This document shows positions 53,764 through 61,968 of a stretch of 64,000 bases of DNA, piece by piece. The stretch is from Mucilaginibacter phenanthrenivorans (GTDB lineage: Bacteria > Bacteroidota > Bacteroidia > Sphingobacteriales > Sphingobacteriaceae). Under the pieces are notes generated by a model. The model searched no databases and was not told where the DNA came from. It saw only the letters and a program-made list of their open reading frames with translations. Position 1 is the first letter of the stretch; each line of letters begins with the position of its first letter. The position numbers were made by a program, and so were the translations under genes. The stretch is from positions 62,001 to 126,000 of the forward strand of contig NZ_JAHVAP010000009.1 of assembly GCF_024721155.1 (NCBI RefSeq). The letters run 5' to 3'.

Positions 53764-53816
53764 TTGTCCTGAGGCTTGGATCGCAAACAGTTAGTAAATT
53801 AATATTATGCGGGATT

Positions 53817-54167
53817 TTACTTTTTTGACAATGGATTGGGATAATTATCACTTTGGTCTTCCGCCACATTATCCAGGCATTTAAAGTCCTTTTCAATTAA
53901 TAGATACAGAGGACCATTGTCGTTTTCAAAACCCACGCGGTCTGTTGTTGTCCATTCATCAGCCATATAGTCAGGTACGTATAACACAATTTTCTGATCG
54001 TTAAAATCAGCCATTAGTTCGTCGTCCTGATAGCGTTGTAGCGCGTATATCAATTTTTGGCTTCCAAAAGAAGTAGCTTCTTCGAGATACCCATCCTTTG
54101 AAAAACATTCAATATCAGGTTTAGTAAGCCGGTAACGCAGTGAATTGCCTTTAATTCGAATCTTCAT
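53817..54167 (-). CDS. Small hypothetical protein next to cobA
   Basis: 116 residues, no signal peptide. MKIRIKGNSLRYRLTKPDIECFSKDGYLEE, then FGSQKLIYALQ, IVLYVPDYMADEW, DNDGPLYLLIEKDFKCLD and a polar tail. It is soluble, mixed alpha/beta, and of no family I can name with certainty. It lies 4 bp behind cobA and is clearly co-transcribed, so a link to siroheme or nitrite metabolism is likely. Two Cys (about 21 and 97) are present but form no metal motif. Confidence 0.8.
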   Translation of the reverse strand: MKIRIKGNSLRYRLTKPDIECFSKDGYLEEATSFGSQKLIYALQRYQDDELMADFNDQKIVLYVPDYMADEWTTTDRVGFENDNGPLYLLIEKDFKCLDNVAEDQSDNYPNPLSKK

Positions 54168-54171
54168 AAAT

Positions 54172-54909
54172 CTATGTGTTTTTTGAGTGAAAATTCACCA
54201 CTTCGCCAATAAGTATCAGCGCAGGATAGGTTAAACCGCCATTTGCCGCCATTTCCGGCAGATCTTCTACAAGGCCCGAAGCTATTTTTTGGTGCGGCAA
54301 TGAGGCATGTTGAATTATTGCAGCAGGTGTTGCCCCTTTGCCTTGTTCAATATATGTTGCTGCAATTACTGCCAGTTGTTTCATTCCCATATAAATAACA
54401 ACTGTTGCGTTGCTTTGCATGGCAAGCTTCAGATCCGATGAAAGCGTGCCATCCTTTTTTGTGCCGGTTATCATCCATATTCCTTCACTTACAGAACGGT
54501 GGGTAAGCGGGATATCTTCAAAACCAGAAGCCTGCATACTGGTAATACCTGGTATAAAGTGAGTTTTAATTCCATGCTCCCTTGCATAAATAATCTCCTC
54601 AAACCCTCTGCCGAAAATAAAGGGGTCACCACCTTTTAATCTTACCACTTTACCCTTTGTAAATGCAAAATGCTTTATCATCTCGTGGATGGTTTCCTGT
54701 GGAGTATAACTGCCATAAGGCTGTTTACCAACATAAATCACTTCGCAATCATCTTTTGCGATGGCTAAAAGTTCTTTATTCGCCAAATTATCGTACAATA
54801 TAACATCAGCTTCCTTTAAAATTCGATATCCCTTCATGGTAATTAGCTCAGGATCGCCCGGACCCGCGCCTAAAACAAACAATTCAGGAAATATTTCACC
54901 ATTTTTCAT
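54172..54909 (-). CDS. cobA: Uroporphyrinogen-III C-methyltransferase
   Basis: 245 residues, the length of a stand-alone SUMT. Signature motifs: VLGAGPGDPELITMKGYRIL at the N-terminus, VVRLKGGDPFIFGRGFEE, IPGITSM, PLTHRSVSEG and YMGMKQL. It transfers two methyl groups from SAM to uroporphyrinogen III, giving precorrin-2, the first step to siroheme. Siroheme is the prosthetic group of the nitrite reductase encoded divergently (nirB), which explains the position. No CysG-type dehydrogenase/chelatase domain is fused, so those steps must be encoded elsewhere. It is followed by a small unknown gene 4 bp on. Confidence 0.96.
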   Translation of the reverse strand: MKNGEIFPELFVLGAGPGDPELITMKGYRILKEADVILYDNLANKELLAIAKDDCEVIYVGKQPYGSYTPQETIHEMIKHFAFTKGKVVRLKGGDPFIFGRGFEEIIYAREHGIKTHFIPGITSMQASGFEDIPLTHRSVSEGIWMITGTKKDGTLSSDLKLAMQSNATVVIYMGMKQLAVIAATYIEQGKGATPAAIIQHASLPHQKIASGLVEDLPEMAANGGLTYPALILIGEVVNFHSKNT

Positions 54910-55008
54910 TACTTACATTGTTATTTTGTTAAAAATGACCTTCAAATTTTATCTATTTTACCAAAACATAATTATTATATAAACTTTATCAAATTTAAAC
55001 TTATAAAA

Positions 55009-55022
55009 ATGATTTACATCAT
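55009..55022. promoter_or_regulatory. Candidate FNR/CRP-type box
   Basis: ATGATTTACATCAT is a perfect dyad of ATGAT and ATCAT with a 4-bp spacer, one base per arm off the FNR consensus TTGATnnnnATCAA. It lies 100 bp upstream of cobA and about 200 bp upstream of nirB. The FNR-like regulator encoded at 58112-58810 is the natural candidate to bind it. Confidence 0.6.
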
Positions 55023-55113
55023 AAAAAAATTGTAAAAAACTAACTAAAACTGTTATAAATATTATTAAAATCATAAAAATACTAAAAAACACAAATAAAT
55101 CATTGCTAAAATG

Positions 55114-55127
55114 GTGATATATATTAT
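55114..55127. promoter_or_regulatory. Second, weaker FNR-like dyad upstream of nirB
   Basis: GTGATATATATTAT has a TGAT left arm and ATTA in place of ATCA on the right, again with a 4-bp spacer. It is closer to nirB (94 bp from the start) than the perfect dyad. In AT-rich DNA chance is a real alternative. Confidence 0.3.
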
Positions 55128-55220
55128 ATAATTGAGTACTATTGTTATGTAAATACGCTTTGGTCGCAACATGAATGTATTTATCGTGATTAATTGCTTT
55201 AACATTTAAAAAAAACGAAT

Positions 55221-57710
55221 ATGTCTCAACCAACAATTGTAGTAGTTGGAAATGGAATGGTGGGATACAAGTTTTGTGAAAAGCTTGTATCAAGATCAAA
55301 TCAGTTCAATATCATTGTTTTTGGCGAGGAACCCCGAATTGCTTATGACAGGGTACATCTTAGCGAATACTTTAATGGTAAGTCTGCCGATGATCTGTCA
55401 CTTTCCTCTTCATCCTGGTATGCTGACAATGGCATTTCCCTCCATCTTGATGATCCCATACAGGAAATAAACCGCATCGATAAAACCGTACATTCTTTAA
55501 AAGGCGCTACAATAAATTACGATTACCTTGTTTTAGCGACCGGCTCATCCCCTTTTGTTCCCAACATAGAGGGCATTGAAAAAAATGGCGTGTTTGTTTA
55601 CCGTACTATTGAAGATCTTGACCTGATCAGGGACTATGCTGTTAATGCAAAGGTTGGCGCTGTAATGGGCGGCGGACTATTAGGACTTGAGGCCGCAAAG
55701 GCATTAATTGACCTGGGGATTAAGGAAACCCATGTTATTGAATTTGCGCCGCGTTTAATGCCAAGGCAGATCGACTCTGCCGGCAGCGCCATGCTGCAAT
55801 CAAAACTAAAGCAATTTGGACTAAGCATCCATTTAAACAAAAGCACATCAGAAATTACGGGCAGCGATAAAATAGAGGCCCTGAAATTTAATGATGATAC
55901 GCTATTACCGGTAGATATGCTGGTGATCTCTGCAGGCATACGCCCTCGCGATGAATTGGCTAAGCTGGCAGGCCTGCAAACAAGTAGCCGCGGGGGCATT
56001 GTGGTTAATGAAAAAATGCAAACCAGCGATGAGCACATCTTCGCAATAGGCGAATGTGCACTTTACAACAGCATGATATATGGATTGGTTGCACCAGGTT
56101 ATGAAATGGCTGATATTGTAGTAACGCATTTAACCGGAGGTGATAAATCCTTTTATGGCTATGACATGAGCACCAAGCTAAAGCTGATTGGTGTAGATGT
56201 GGCAAGTTTTGGCGACGCCTTTATTACAGAGCCCGACTGTCGTACCATTGTGTTTGAGGATACCCATAAGGGAATCTACAAACGCATCAATATCAGCAAC
56301 AATGGCAAGTACTTATTGGGCGGTATTTTAGTTGGCGAAGCGGAAGCGTACAATATTTTATTACAAACGGTCAATAATAAGATTTTACTCCCCCCTAACC
56401 CCGAAGATTTAATATTGGGCTCAAGAGGCGGTGAAGCCAGCGAAGGCGCCGGGGTTATGAACTTGCCTGATGACGCATTAATATGCTCATGTGAAGCGGT
56501 AAGTAAACTTGCCATCTGCTCGGCGGTAAACGAAGGAGCATCCGGCATTGACGATATAAAGAAATGCACTAAAGCCGGAACCGGTTGCGGCGGTTGCGTT
56601 CCCCTGGTTAAGGATTTGATAGCCGGCACCATGAAGGCAAATGGCCAATACGTTAAGAACGTAATATGTGAGCATTTTGACTATTCGCGGCAGGAGCTGT
56701 TTGACATGGTAAAGATCAATAAGCTAAAAAATTACGACCTGGTATTGGATCACTTCGGAAAGGGCGATGGCTGCGAAGTTTGTAAACCTGCGGTAGCAAG
56801 CATTCTTTCCAGCTTATGGAATGATGTAATTGTAAAACAGGACACCATACAGGACAGCAATGACCGGTACCTGGCCAACATTCAAAAAGGGGGCACCTAC
56901 TCTGTGGTACCGCGCATTCCGGGCGGCGAGATCACCCCTGACAAACTGATCGTAATTGGGCAGGTTGCAAAAAAATATGGGCTTTATACCAAAATAACCG
57001 GCGGGCAGCGTATTGATATGTTTGGCGCCCACGTAAATGATTTGCCCGCAATTTGGGAAGAGTTAATTAACGCCGGCTTTGAAAGCGGACACGCTTACGG
57101 CAAATCCTTACGCACCGTTAAAAGCTGCGTGGGCAGCACATGGTGCCGCTACGGCTTACATGACAGCGTTTCGTTTGCTATAGAAATTGAAGAACGTTAT
57201 AAAGGTGTAAGATCGCCGCATAAATTAAAAGGGGGCGTTAGCGGCTGTGTTCGTGAATGCGCCGAGGCACAAGCAAAGGATTTTGGTATAATAGCTACTG
57301 AAAAAGGATGGAACTTATACGTATGCGGCAATGGTGGCTCGAAACCTCAACATGCGCAACTTTTAGCCACAGATATTGATAGCGCAACCTGCATAAAGTA
57401 CCTTGACAGATTCCTGATGTTTTATATTAAAACAGCCGATCCGCTAACCCGGACCGCAACGTGGCTAAATAAAATGGATGGCGGGATTGCTTACCTTAAA
57501 AATGTGATCATCAACAACAGCCTGGATATAAATGAACAATTGGAAGAAGAGATGCAACACCTGGTTAACACCTACCATTGTGAGTGGAAGGAGGTAGTGG
57601 AAAATAATGAACTACGCAAACGCTTCGTTCATTTTGTTAACGCACCAGAAGAAAAGAACCCGGCGATAAAATTTGAACCGATGCGGGAACAGGTAAAAGC
57701 CAAATGGTAG
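55221..57710 (+). CDS. nirB: Assimilatory nitrite reductase, large subunit
   Basis: 829 residues, normal for NirB. The N-terminal ~300 residues are an FAD/NAD-binding oxidoreductase (VVVGNGMVGYKFCEKL, LVLATGSSPFVPNIEG, AVMGGGLLGLEAAKAL, IFAIGECALY). A BFD-like [2Fe-2S] domain begins at C421 (CSCEAVSK, then CTKAGTGCGGCVPLVKDL). The ferredoxin-like and siroheme/[4Fe-4S] part follows, with the cluster ligands C636, C642, C676 and C680 (SCVGSTWC and SGCVREC). The enzyme reduces nitrite to ammonium with NADH in the cytoplasm. It is divergent from cobA, which supplies the siroheme path, and is followed by nirD after 46 bp. Confidence 0.97.
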   Translation: MSQPTIVVVGNGMVGYKFCEKLVSRSNQFNIIVFGEEPRIAYDRVHLSEYFNGKSADDLSLSSSSWYADNGISLHLDDPIQEINRIDKTVHSLKGATINYDYLVLATGSSPFVPNIEGIEKNGVFVYRTIEDLDLIRDYAVNAKVGAVMGGGLLGLEAAKALIDLGIKETHVIEFAPRLMPRQIDSAGSAMLQSKLKQFGLSIHLNKSTSEITGSDKIEALKFNDDTLLPVDMLVISAGIRPRDELAKLAGLQTSSRGGIVVNEKMQTSDEHIFAIGECALYNSMIYGLVAPGYEMADIVVTHLTGGDKSFYGYDMSTKLKLIGVDVASFGDAFITEPDCRTIVFEDTHKGIYKRINISNNGKYLLGGILVGEAEAYNILLQTVNNKILLPPNPEDLILGSRGGEASEGAGVMNLPDDALICSCEAVSKLAICSAVNEGASGIDDIKKCTKAGTGCGGCVPLVKDLIAGTMKANGQYVKNVICEHFDYSRQELFDMVKINKLKNYDLVLDHFGKGDGCEVCKPAVASILSSLWNDVIVKQDTIQDSNDRYLANIQKGGTYSVVPRIPGGEITPDKLIVIGQVAKKYGLYTKITGGQRIDMFGAHVNDLPAIWEELINAGFESGHAYGKSLRTVKSCVGSTWCRYGLHDSVSFAIEIEERYKGVRSPHKLKGGVSGCVRECAEAQAKDFGIIATEKGWNLYVCGNGGSKPQHAQLLATDIDSATCIKYLDRFLMFYIKTADPLTRTATWLNKMDGGIAYLKNVIINNSLDINEQLEEEMQHLVNTYHCEWKEVVENNELRKRFVHFVNAPEEKNPAIKFEPMREQVKAKW

Positions 57711-57756
57711 CGATAGACTTTAAAGATTAGTTAATTAGAAAACTTCAAAAATTAAT

Positions 57757-58107
57757 ATGGAAACGACAATTGATATTGAATGGGTACTGGCTTGCTATAC
57801 TGATGACGTTCCCAGTAATGGCGGGGCATGTGTAAAACATGGTAACGAACAAATAGCTATATATAATTTTACCCGTCGTGGTGAATGGTTTGCGACGCAA
57901 AATCTTTGCCCGCATAAGCAACAGATGGTCTTATCCCGTGGGATGATAGGCAGCGAGGGTGATAGTTGCGAGCCTAAAGTAGCGTGTCCATTTCATAAAA
58001 AAACCTTTTCGCTATTAAGCGGCGAATGCCTCAGTGGTGACGAATTACAAATAAAAACTTACCCTGTGCAGGTTTTGGATGGCAAGGTGTATATAGGAAT
58101 TATTTAA
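57757..58107 (+). CDS. nirD: Nitrite reductase small subunit, Rieske-type
   Basis: 116 residues. The Rieske ligands are intact: C51 and H53 in NLCPHKQQMVLSRGMIG, and C77 and H80 in VACPFHKKTFSL. The E. coli-type NirD is, to my knowledge, without these ligands, so this one belongs to the cluster-bearing group. It should pass electrons within, or stabilise, the NirB complex. It lies 46 bp behind nirB and is convergent, with a 4-bp gap, with the FNR-like gene. Confidence 0.95.
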   Translation: METTIDIEWVLACYTDDVPSNGGACVKHGNEQIAIYNFTRRGEWFATQNLCPHKQQMVLSRGMIGSEGDSCEPKVACPFHKKTFSLLSGECLSGDELQIKTYPVQVLDGKVYIGII

Positions 58108-58111
58108 GCCG

Positions 58112-58810
58112 CTAAACTTCTTCGCTGGTAGTTAACAATAGTAGCTTCTCATTATCTATAACTTTAAGGTATTTATCATGGGCAGCTACTATTTTTTCAC
58201 TCAGCAGTTCATTTATCACTCTAAATACAGTTTCATAAGTAGCCCCAATAAAGGATGCCAGGTCCTGCCGGGATAACCTGATATTAATAAAGCCATCCTC
58301 TTTTAACCCAAACTGTTTATCCAGGTATATTAAAGCTTGCGCCACGCGGCCTTTAACCGGCATATGAGCAAGATTACGCATCTTGGTTTCCGATTCCTGC
58401 AGATCCTTTACAAAAAACATCATCAATTTATAAGTAAACTCGTGGTTGACTTTTAAACTGGCTTCAAAAAAATCAAGGTCAAAATAACAGACAATACCGT
58501 CTTCAAGTGCTGTGGCCGATATGGGATATATTTTAGTGTCAAGCCCCCGGTGACCAAATATTGCGCCATTTGATGCAAACCTTAAGATCACCTCCTTGTC
58601 ATGCCCCCATTTTTTATGCACCTTAATAGTGCCGCTCAATACAAAATAAATCCCCTCTACAGGATCCCCCTCCTTAAAAATCACCTCATTCTTTTTCACG
58701 AAAAAATTCTTCTTGCTGGCAGCAATTGCCCCTTTCCATTCCGGAAGGCAGTTTCTGCATAAAAAGCAGCTATTCATATCGCATGTAATTAGCTTTTTTT
58801 TCATATGCAA
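58112..58810 (-). CDS. Crp/Fnr family regulator with FNR-like Cys pattern
   Basis: 232 residues. The cyclic-nucleotide-like sensing domain is at about 35-150 (VIFKEGDPVEGIYFVLSGTIKVH). The N-terminus has four Cys (C10, C15, C18, C21) and a fifth, C108 in EDGIVCYFDLDFF, lines up with C122 of E. coli FNR (SMVCEIPFETL). That is the layout of an oxygen- or NO-sensing [4Fe-4S] cluster. The helix-turn-helix (LSRQDLASFIGATYETVFRVINEL) keeps the Glu and Arg of the FNR/CRP recognition helix, which fits TGA-type half-sites such as those found near nirB and the porin gene. Placed inside the nitrate cluster, it is its likely regulator. Confidence 0.93.
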   Translation of the reverse strand: MHMKKKLITCDMNSCFLCRNCLPEWKGAIAASKKNFFVKKNEVIFKEGDPVEGIYFVLSGTIKVHKKWGHDKEVILRFASNGAIFGHRGLDTKIYPISATALEDGIVCYFDLDFFEASLKVNHEFTYKLMMFFVKDLQESETKMRNLAHMPVKGRVAQALIYLDKQFGLKEDGFINIRLSRQDLASFIGATYETVFRVINELLSEKIVAAHDKYLKVIDNEKLLLLTTSEEV

Positions 58811-58901
58811 GGCATTTTATTCAACTTTTTCAATATTACGACCAATAAACAATGCAATTATAAGCCATTTAGCCAGATTGATTTAAATTATTCATTAAAA
58901 A

Positions 58902-58915
58902 ATGATATAAATAAT
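58902..58915. promoter_or_regulatory. Candidate FNR/CRP-type box before porin-narK-nasA
   Basis: ATGATATAAATAAT has the same ATGAT left arm and 4-bp spacer as the perfect dyad at 55009-55022; the right arm is ATAAT rather than ATCAT. It lies 92 bp upstream of the FNR-like gene and about 340 bp upstream of the porin-like gene. Confidence 0.4.
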
Positions 58916-59181
58916 ATAATCTGCAACTAATCGGATCATAATTTTATTAATTAAGCCATTTATAATGATCCAAAAATTAAAAATTCAATTTTAACATTAC
59001 AATTTTCTCATTTTTAATACATTTTTTATATTGATTATTGCTTCTATCATAAAAGTGACGGTTTTTAAGCCTTAAAGTTGATTAAAAACATTAAATGAAT
59101 TATATTTATCACAACAAACACTAAAATAGAGACCACAAATTATTGCTTATGGATAAAACAAGAAATTAAAATACAAAAAAG

Positions 59182-59212
59182 CCCTGCCGGGAGGTCGCAT
59201 TCCCAGACAGGG
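59182..59212. terminator. GC-rich hairpin in the leader of the porin-like gene
   Basis: CCCTG / CAGGG outer stem and GGGA / TCCC inner stem around an 8-nt loop. On the minus strand it is followed by a T-run (59175-59180), the form of a terminator, but no minus-strand gene feeds into it. On the plus strand it lies in the 5' leader, 43 bp before the start codon, where it could act as an attenuator or stabiliser. Confidence 0.5.
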
Positions 59213-59255
59213 TTAAACAGTTTTCATTGCTTTAACAAATAAAAAACTTACTCAA

Positions 59256-60605
59256 ATGTACAAAAATGTATCAAACCAATGCACTATTGGACTTATTCTA
59301 TTATTTTCATCATACTTTACAGCAAATGCTCAAGTAAATAGTGAAAATTCTCCAATAGCATACGCCAATGTTGGTGTAAAATCAGACCATCCTCCTTCGA
59401 ATTTAACAAATACCACCAAACCAGTAGAAGCCGATACCTCATGGAAGCCAATAAGGCGCGTATGGGGGCTGGCTTTTGGTGATTTTTATTTCCTGCAACA
59501 TGCAGATGCAGCGGGCAGAGGGGGTGAAACCAATTATTCAGGGGTGCCTGCCAACAGAAATGCTTACCAGTTTCGTCGTATTTATTTAGGTTATGATTAC
59601 GACATCAATAAAAAATTCACCGCTGAAATTCTTTTGGCTTCTGAACCTTCAGGAAACACAGCGCCATCCGGAACTACTTCCATATCCAATAGCGACAATC
59701 TTGCTGATAACAAAATGGCGTTCTACATAAAAAACTTCGACCTCCGATGGAAAGGTGTATGGAACGGAACTGATTTCGTGATTGGAGAAATGCTCACGCC
59801 AGCTTTCCCTATGTTAACAGAAAAGATTTGGGGTTACCGTTCAATTGAAAGGACGATATCAGATTTTCATCGCACAAACGCTTATGATGTTGGCGCTTCC
59901 CTCCAGGGAGCCTTCGACCCAACCACGAAGAATTTTGGTTACAATGTAATGATCGGCAATAATTCTACAGCCACTCTATCATCGGCGGCTAATGCCAATA
60001 CAGGTTTTTACAAAGCGTTTTATGGTGATGTTTATGCAAAATTTATGGGTCAGCGTTTAATATTTGACCTCTATGCCGATTATATCACTACAAATCCAAC
60101 TATCCCTGCAACTGCTACAACACCAGTTATAGGTCAACAGGAGCACAACATGATAAAAGGATTTGCAGCCTGGACTACCCCTAAAATTACTTTCGGTTTA
60201 GAAGCTTACACCCAACATGTGAAAAATGGGGTTACAGCTACCCAAGCCGGCATTAAAACGGCGGAAAATGCACAGGTATTTGCAATCTCAATTTACTCAC
60301 ACGGTGCTATTTATAAAGATAAATTAGGCTTCTTCGCCCGCTATGACAGCTATAATCCTGACGACGATTTTAATGCTGCAAACGTATATACACCTAACAC
60401 CAATTTAACAGCCTACAACCCGTATACGAAAGAACACTTTGCTACAGCCGGTTTAGATTTTACGCCTGCCAAAAACATTCATTTTATGCCTAATCTATGG
60501 TTTATTGACTACAAGGATGAAAGAGCACCTGGTACTACCGGATATGTGCCCGAAAATCACATTTTGGTTTACCGGCTAACTTTTTTCTTTCAGTTCGGCA
60601 GATAA
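59256..60605 (+). CDS. Outer-membrane porin-like beta-barrel protein
   Basis: 449 residues with a signal peptide (IGLILLFSSYFTANAQ). After a polar segment come alternating strands of a barrel (FRRIYLGYDYDINKKFTAEILLA, MAFYIKNFDLRWKGVWNGTDFVIGEM, DVYAKFMGQRLIFDLYADYIT) ending VYRLTFFFQFGR, with aromatic girdle residues. It resembles porins of the OprO/P or maltoporin-like kind in a general way. It lies 46 bp before narK and is probably co-transcribed with narK and nasA, so it may be the outer-membrane entry for nitrate; that is inference. Confidence 0.82.
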   Translation: MYKNVSNQCTIGLILLFSSYFTANAQVNSENSPIAYANVGVKSDHPPSNLTNTTKPVEADTSWKPIRRVWGLAFGDFYFLQHADAAGRGGETNYSGVPANRNAYQFRRIYLGYDYDINKKFTAEILLASEPSGNTAPSGTTSISNSDNLADNKMAFYIKNFDLRWKGVWNGTDFVIGEMLTPAFPMLTEKIWGYRSIERTISDFHRTNAYDVGASLQGAFDPTTKNFGYNVMIGNNSTATLSSAANANTGFYKAFYGDVYAKFMGQRLIFDLYADYITTNPTIPATATTPVIGQQEHNMIKGFAAWTTPKITFGLEAYTQHVKNGVTATQAGIKTAENAQVFAISIYSHGAIYKDKLGFFARYDSYNPDDDFNAANVYTPNTNLTAYNPYTKEHFATAGLDFTPAKNIHFMPNLWFIDYKDERAPGTTGYVPENHILVYRLTFFFQFGR

Positions 60606-60651
60606 AAACAGAATTATTTGAATAGACGATTACACGCTAATAAATAAACTT

Positions 60652-61947
60652 ATGGAAAATCAACTTACTAAACTCAATATATTTTCATTGAACGGAGTTC
60701 AAATGAAGACCTTTCACATTACCTGGCTAATGTTTTTTGTTTGCTTTTTTGGCTGGTTCGGCCTGGCTCCGCTAATGCCCACCATCCGGGCAGAACTTCA
60801 TTTAACTAAGGGGCAGGTTGGCAATTGCATCATCGCATCGGTATCAGCAACCATAATTGCCCGGCTTTTTATAGGCAAGCTTTGTGATACCTGGGGCCCG
60901 CGTAAAACAGCCATAAGGCTCTTGCTGATAGGTTCGCTGCCTGTTTTTTTGGTAGGGCTGGCACACAGCTATACAACATTCTTATTGTTTCGCCTGGCTA
61001 TTGGCATAATAGGGGCATCATTTGTTATTACGCAATTCCACACCTCTATGATGTTTGCGCCTAAATTAAAAGGAACCGCAAATGCAATAACAGGCGGCTG
61101 GGGCAATCTGGGCGGCGGTGTAACCAATATGGTAATGCCTTTAATTTTTGCAGCCATAGTTGGCTTTGGTTATACAAAATCTGAAGCCTGGCGATATGCA
61201 ATGATAGTACCGGGAGTAATGATGCTGATTATCGCCTTTTTATATTGGAAATACACGAAGGACACCCCCAATGGCAATTATGACGAAGTAGGTTACAATG
61301 CCGGAAAATCAACAAAAACAGATTGGTCGGTTTTAGCCGATTGGAGAATATGGGCGTTAACCATAGGCTATGCCATGTGTTTTGGCATGGAGTTAACCTT
61401 CGATAACGTGGCGTCCCTGCATTTTGTTGATTCATTTCATCTTTCGCAAAGCACAGCGGGTTTTTGGGCCGGCATATTCGGTTTCATGAATTTGTTTGCC
61501 CGCGCACTGGGCGGTATCGTATCTGATAAGGTAGGCAGCAAGTTTGGGATGCGTGGAAAGGGGCTGTTACTTGCTGGCATGTTGCTTTTGGAGGGCCTTG
61601 GACTGGTATTATTTGCGCAGGCAGGTTCACTTATGGTGGCTATAATTACCATGTTAACATTTGCGCTTTTTCTTAAAATGTCAAACGGCGCCACCTTTGG
61701 TATTGTGCCTTTTGTAAACACAAAAAATGTGGGGCTGGTTAGCGGCATTGTAGGCGCAGGCGGCAATTTTGGCGGAATGATGTTTGGCTTTCTGTTTAAA
61801 TCATCATCCATCACCTATGTACAGGCATTCACCTATATAGGGTTTATTGTGATAGCCGTATCATTAATCATATTTATAACACGATTTCAAAAAACAAGCA
61901 GTTCCGATGTGAGCATTGCTACACCACTGGCAAGCGGAGCAGCATAA
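60652..61947 (+). CDS. narK: Nitrate/nitrite transporter, MFS NarK type
   Basis: 431 residues, about 12 membrane helices. NarK features are visible: WLMFFVCFFGWFGLAPLMPTIRAELHLTKGQ, GKLCDTWGPRKTA between helices 2 and 3, the Arg-bearing FRLAIGIIGASFVITQFHTSMMF, the Gly-rich NAITGGWGNLGGGVTNMVMP, and the second Gly-rich stretch GLVSGIVGAGGNFGGMMFG. These two Gly-rich segments are the nitrate signature of the NNP family. It brings nitrate into the cytoplasm for the reductase encoded 21 bp downstream. The order porin-like, narK, nasA points to one operon. Confidence 0.96.
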   Translation: MENQLTKLNIFSLNGVQMKTFHITWLMFFVCFFGWFGLAPLMPTIRAELHLTKGQVGNCIIASVSATIIARLFIGKLCDTWGPRKTAIRLLLIGSLPVFLVGLAHSYTTFLLFRLAIGIIGASFVITQFHTSMMFAPKLKGTANAITGGWGNLGGGVTNMVMPLIFAAIVGFGYTKSEAWRYAMIVPGVMMLIIAFLYWKYTKDTPNGNYDEVGYNAGKSTKTDWSVLADWRIWALTIGYAMCFGMELTFDNVASLHFVDSFHLSQSTAGFWAGIFGFMNLFARALGGIVSDKVGSKFGMRGKGLLLAGMLLLEGLGLVLFAQAGSLMVAIITMLTFALFLKMSNGATFGIVPFVNTKNVGLVSGIVGAGGNFGGMMFGFLFKSSSITYVQAFTYIGFIVIAVSLIIFITRFQKTSSSDVSIATPLASGAA

Positions 61948-61968
61948 ATACTTGCAGAAAATTAAGCT

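Larger units (their letters stand above)
54910..55220. other. Divergent intergenic region between cobA and nirB
   Basis: 311 bp, very AT-rich, with no gene. It must hold divergent promoters for the cobA and nirBD units. The clearest sequence signals are the dyads at 55009-55022 and 55114-55127. Confidence 0.7.
58811..59255. other. Divergent intergenic region between FNR-like gene and porin-like gene
   Basis: 445 bp, strongly AT-rich, no gene. It holds an FNR-like dyad at 58902-58915, an inverted pair GGATCAT (58933-58939) and ATGATCC (58965-58971) 32 bp apart, and a GC-rich hairpin at 59182-59212 within the leader of the rightward genes. The promoters of both flanking genes must lie here. 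Confidence 0.65.

Noticed and set aside
55634..56038. 134-residue open frame on the minus strand within nirB
   Set aside because: Shadow of the nirB reading frame; low-complexity Ser-rich product, no conserved motif.
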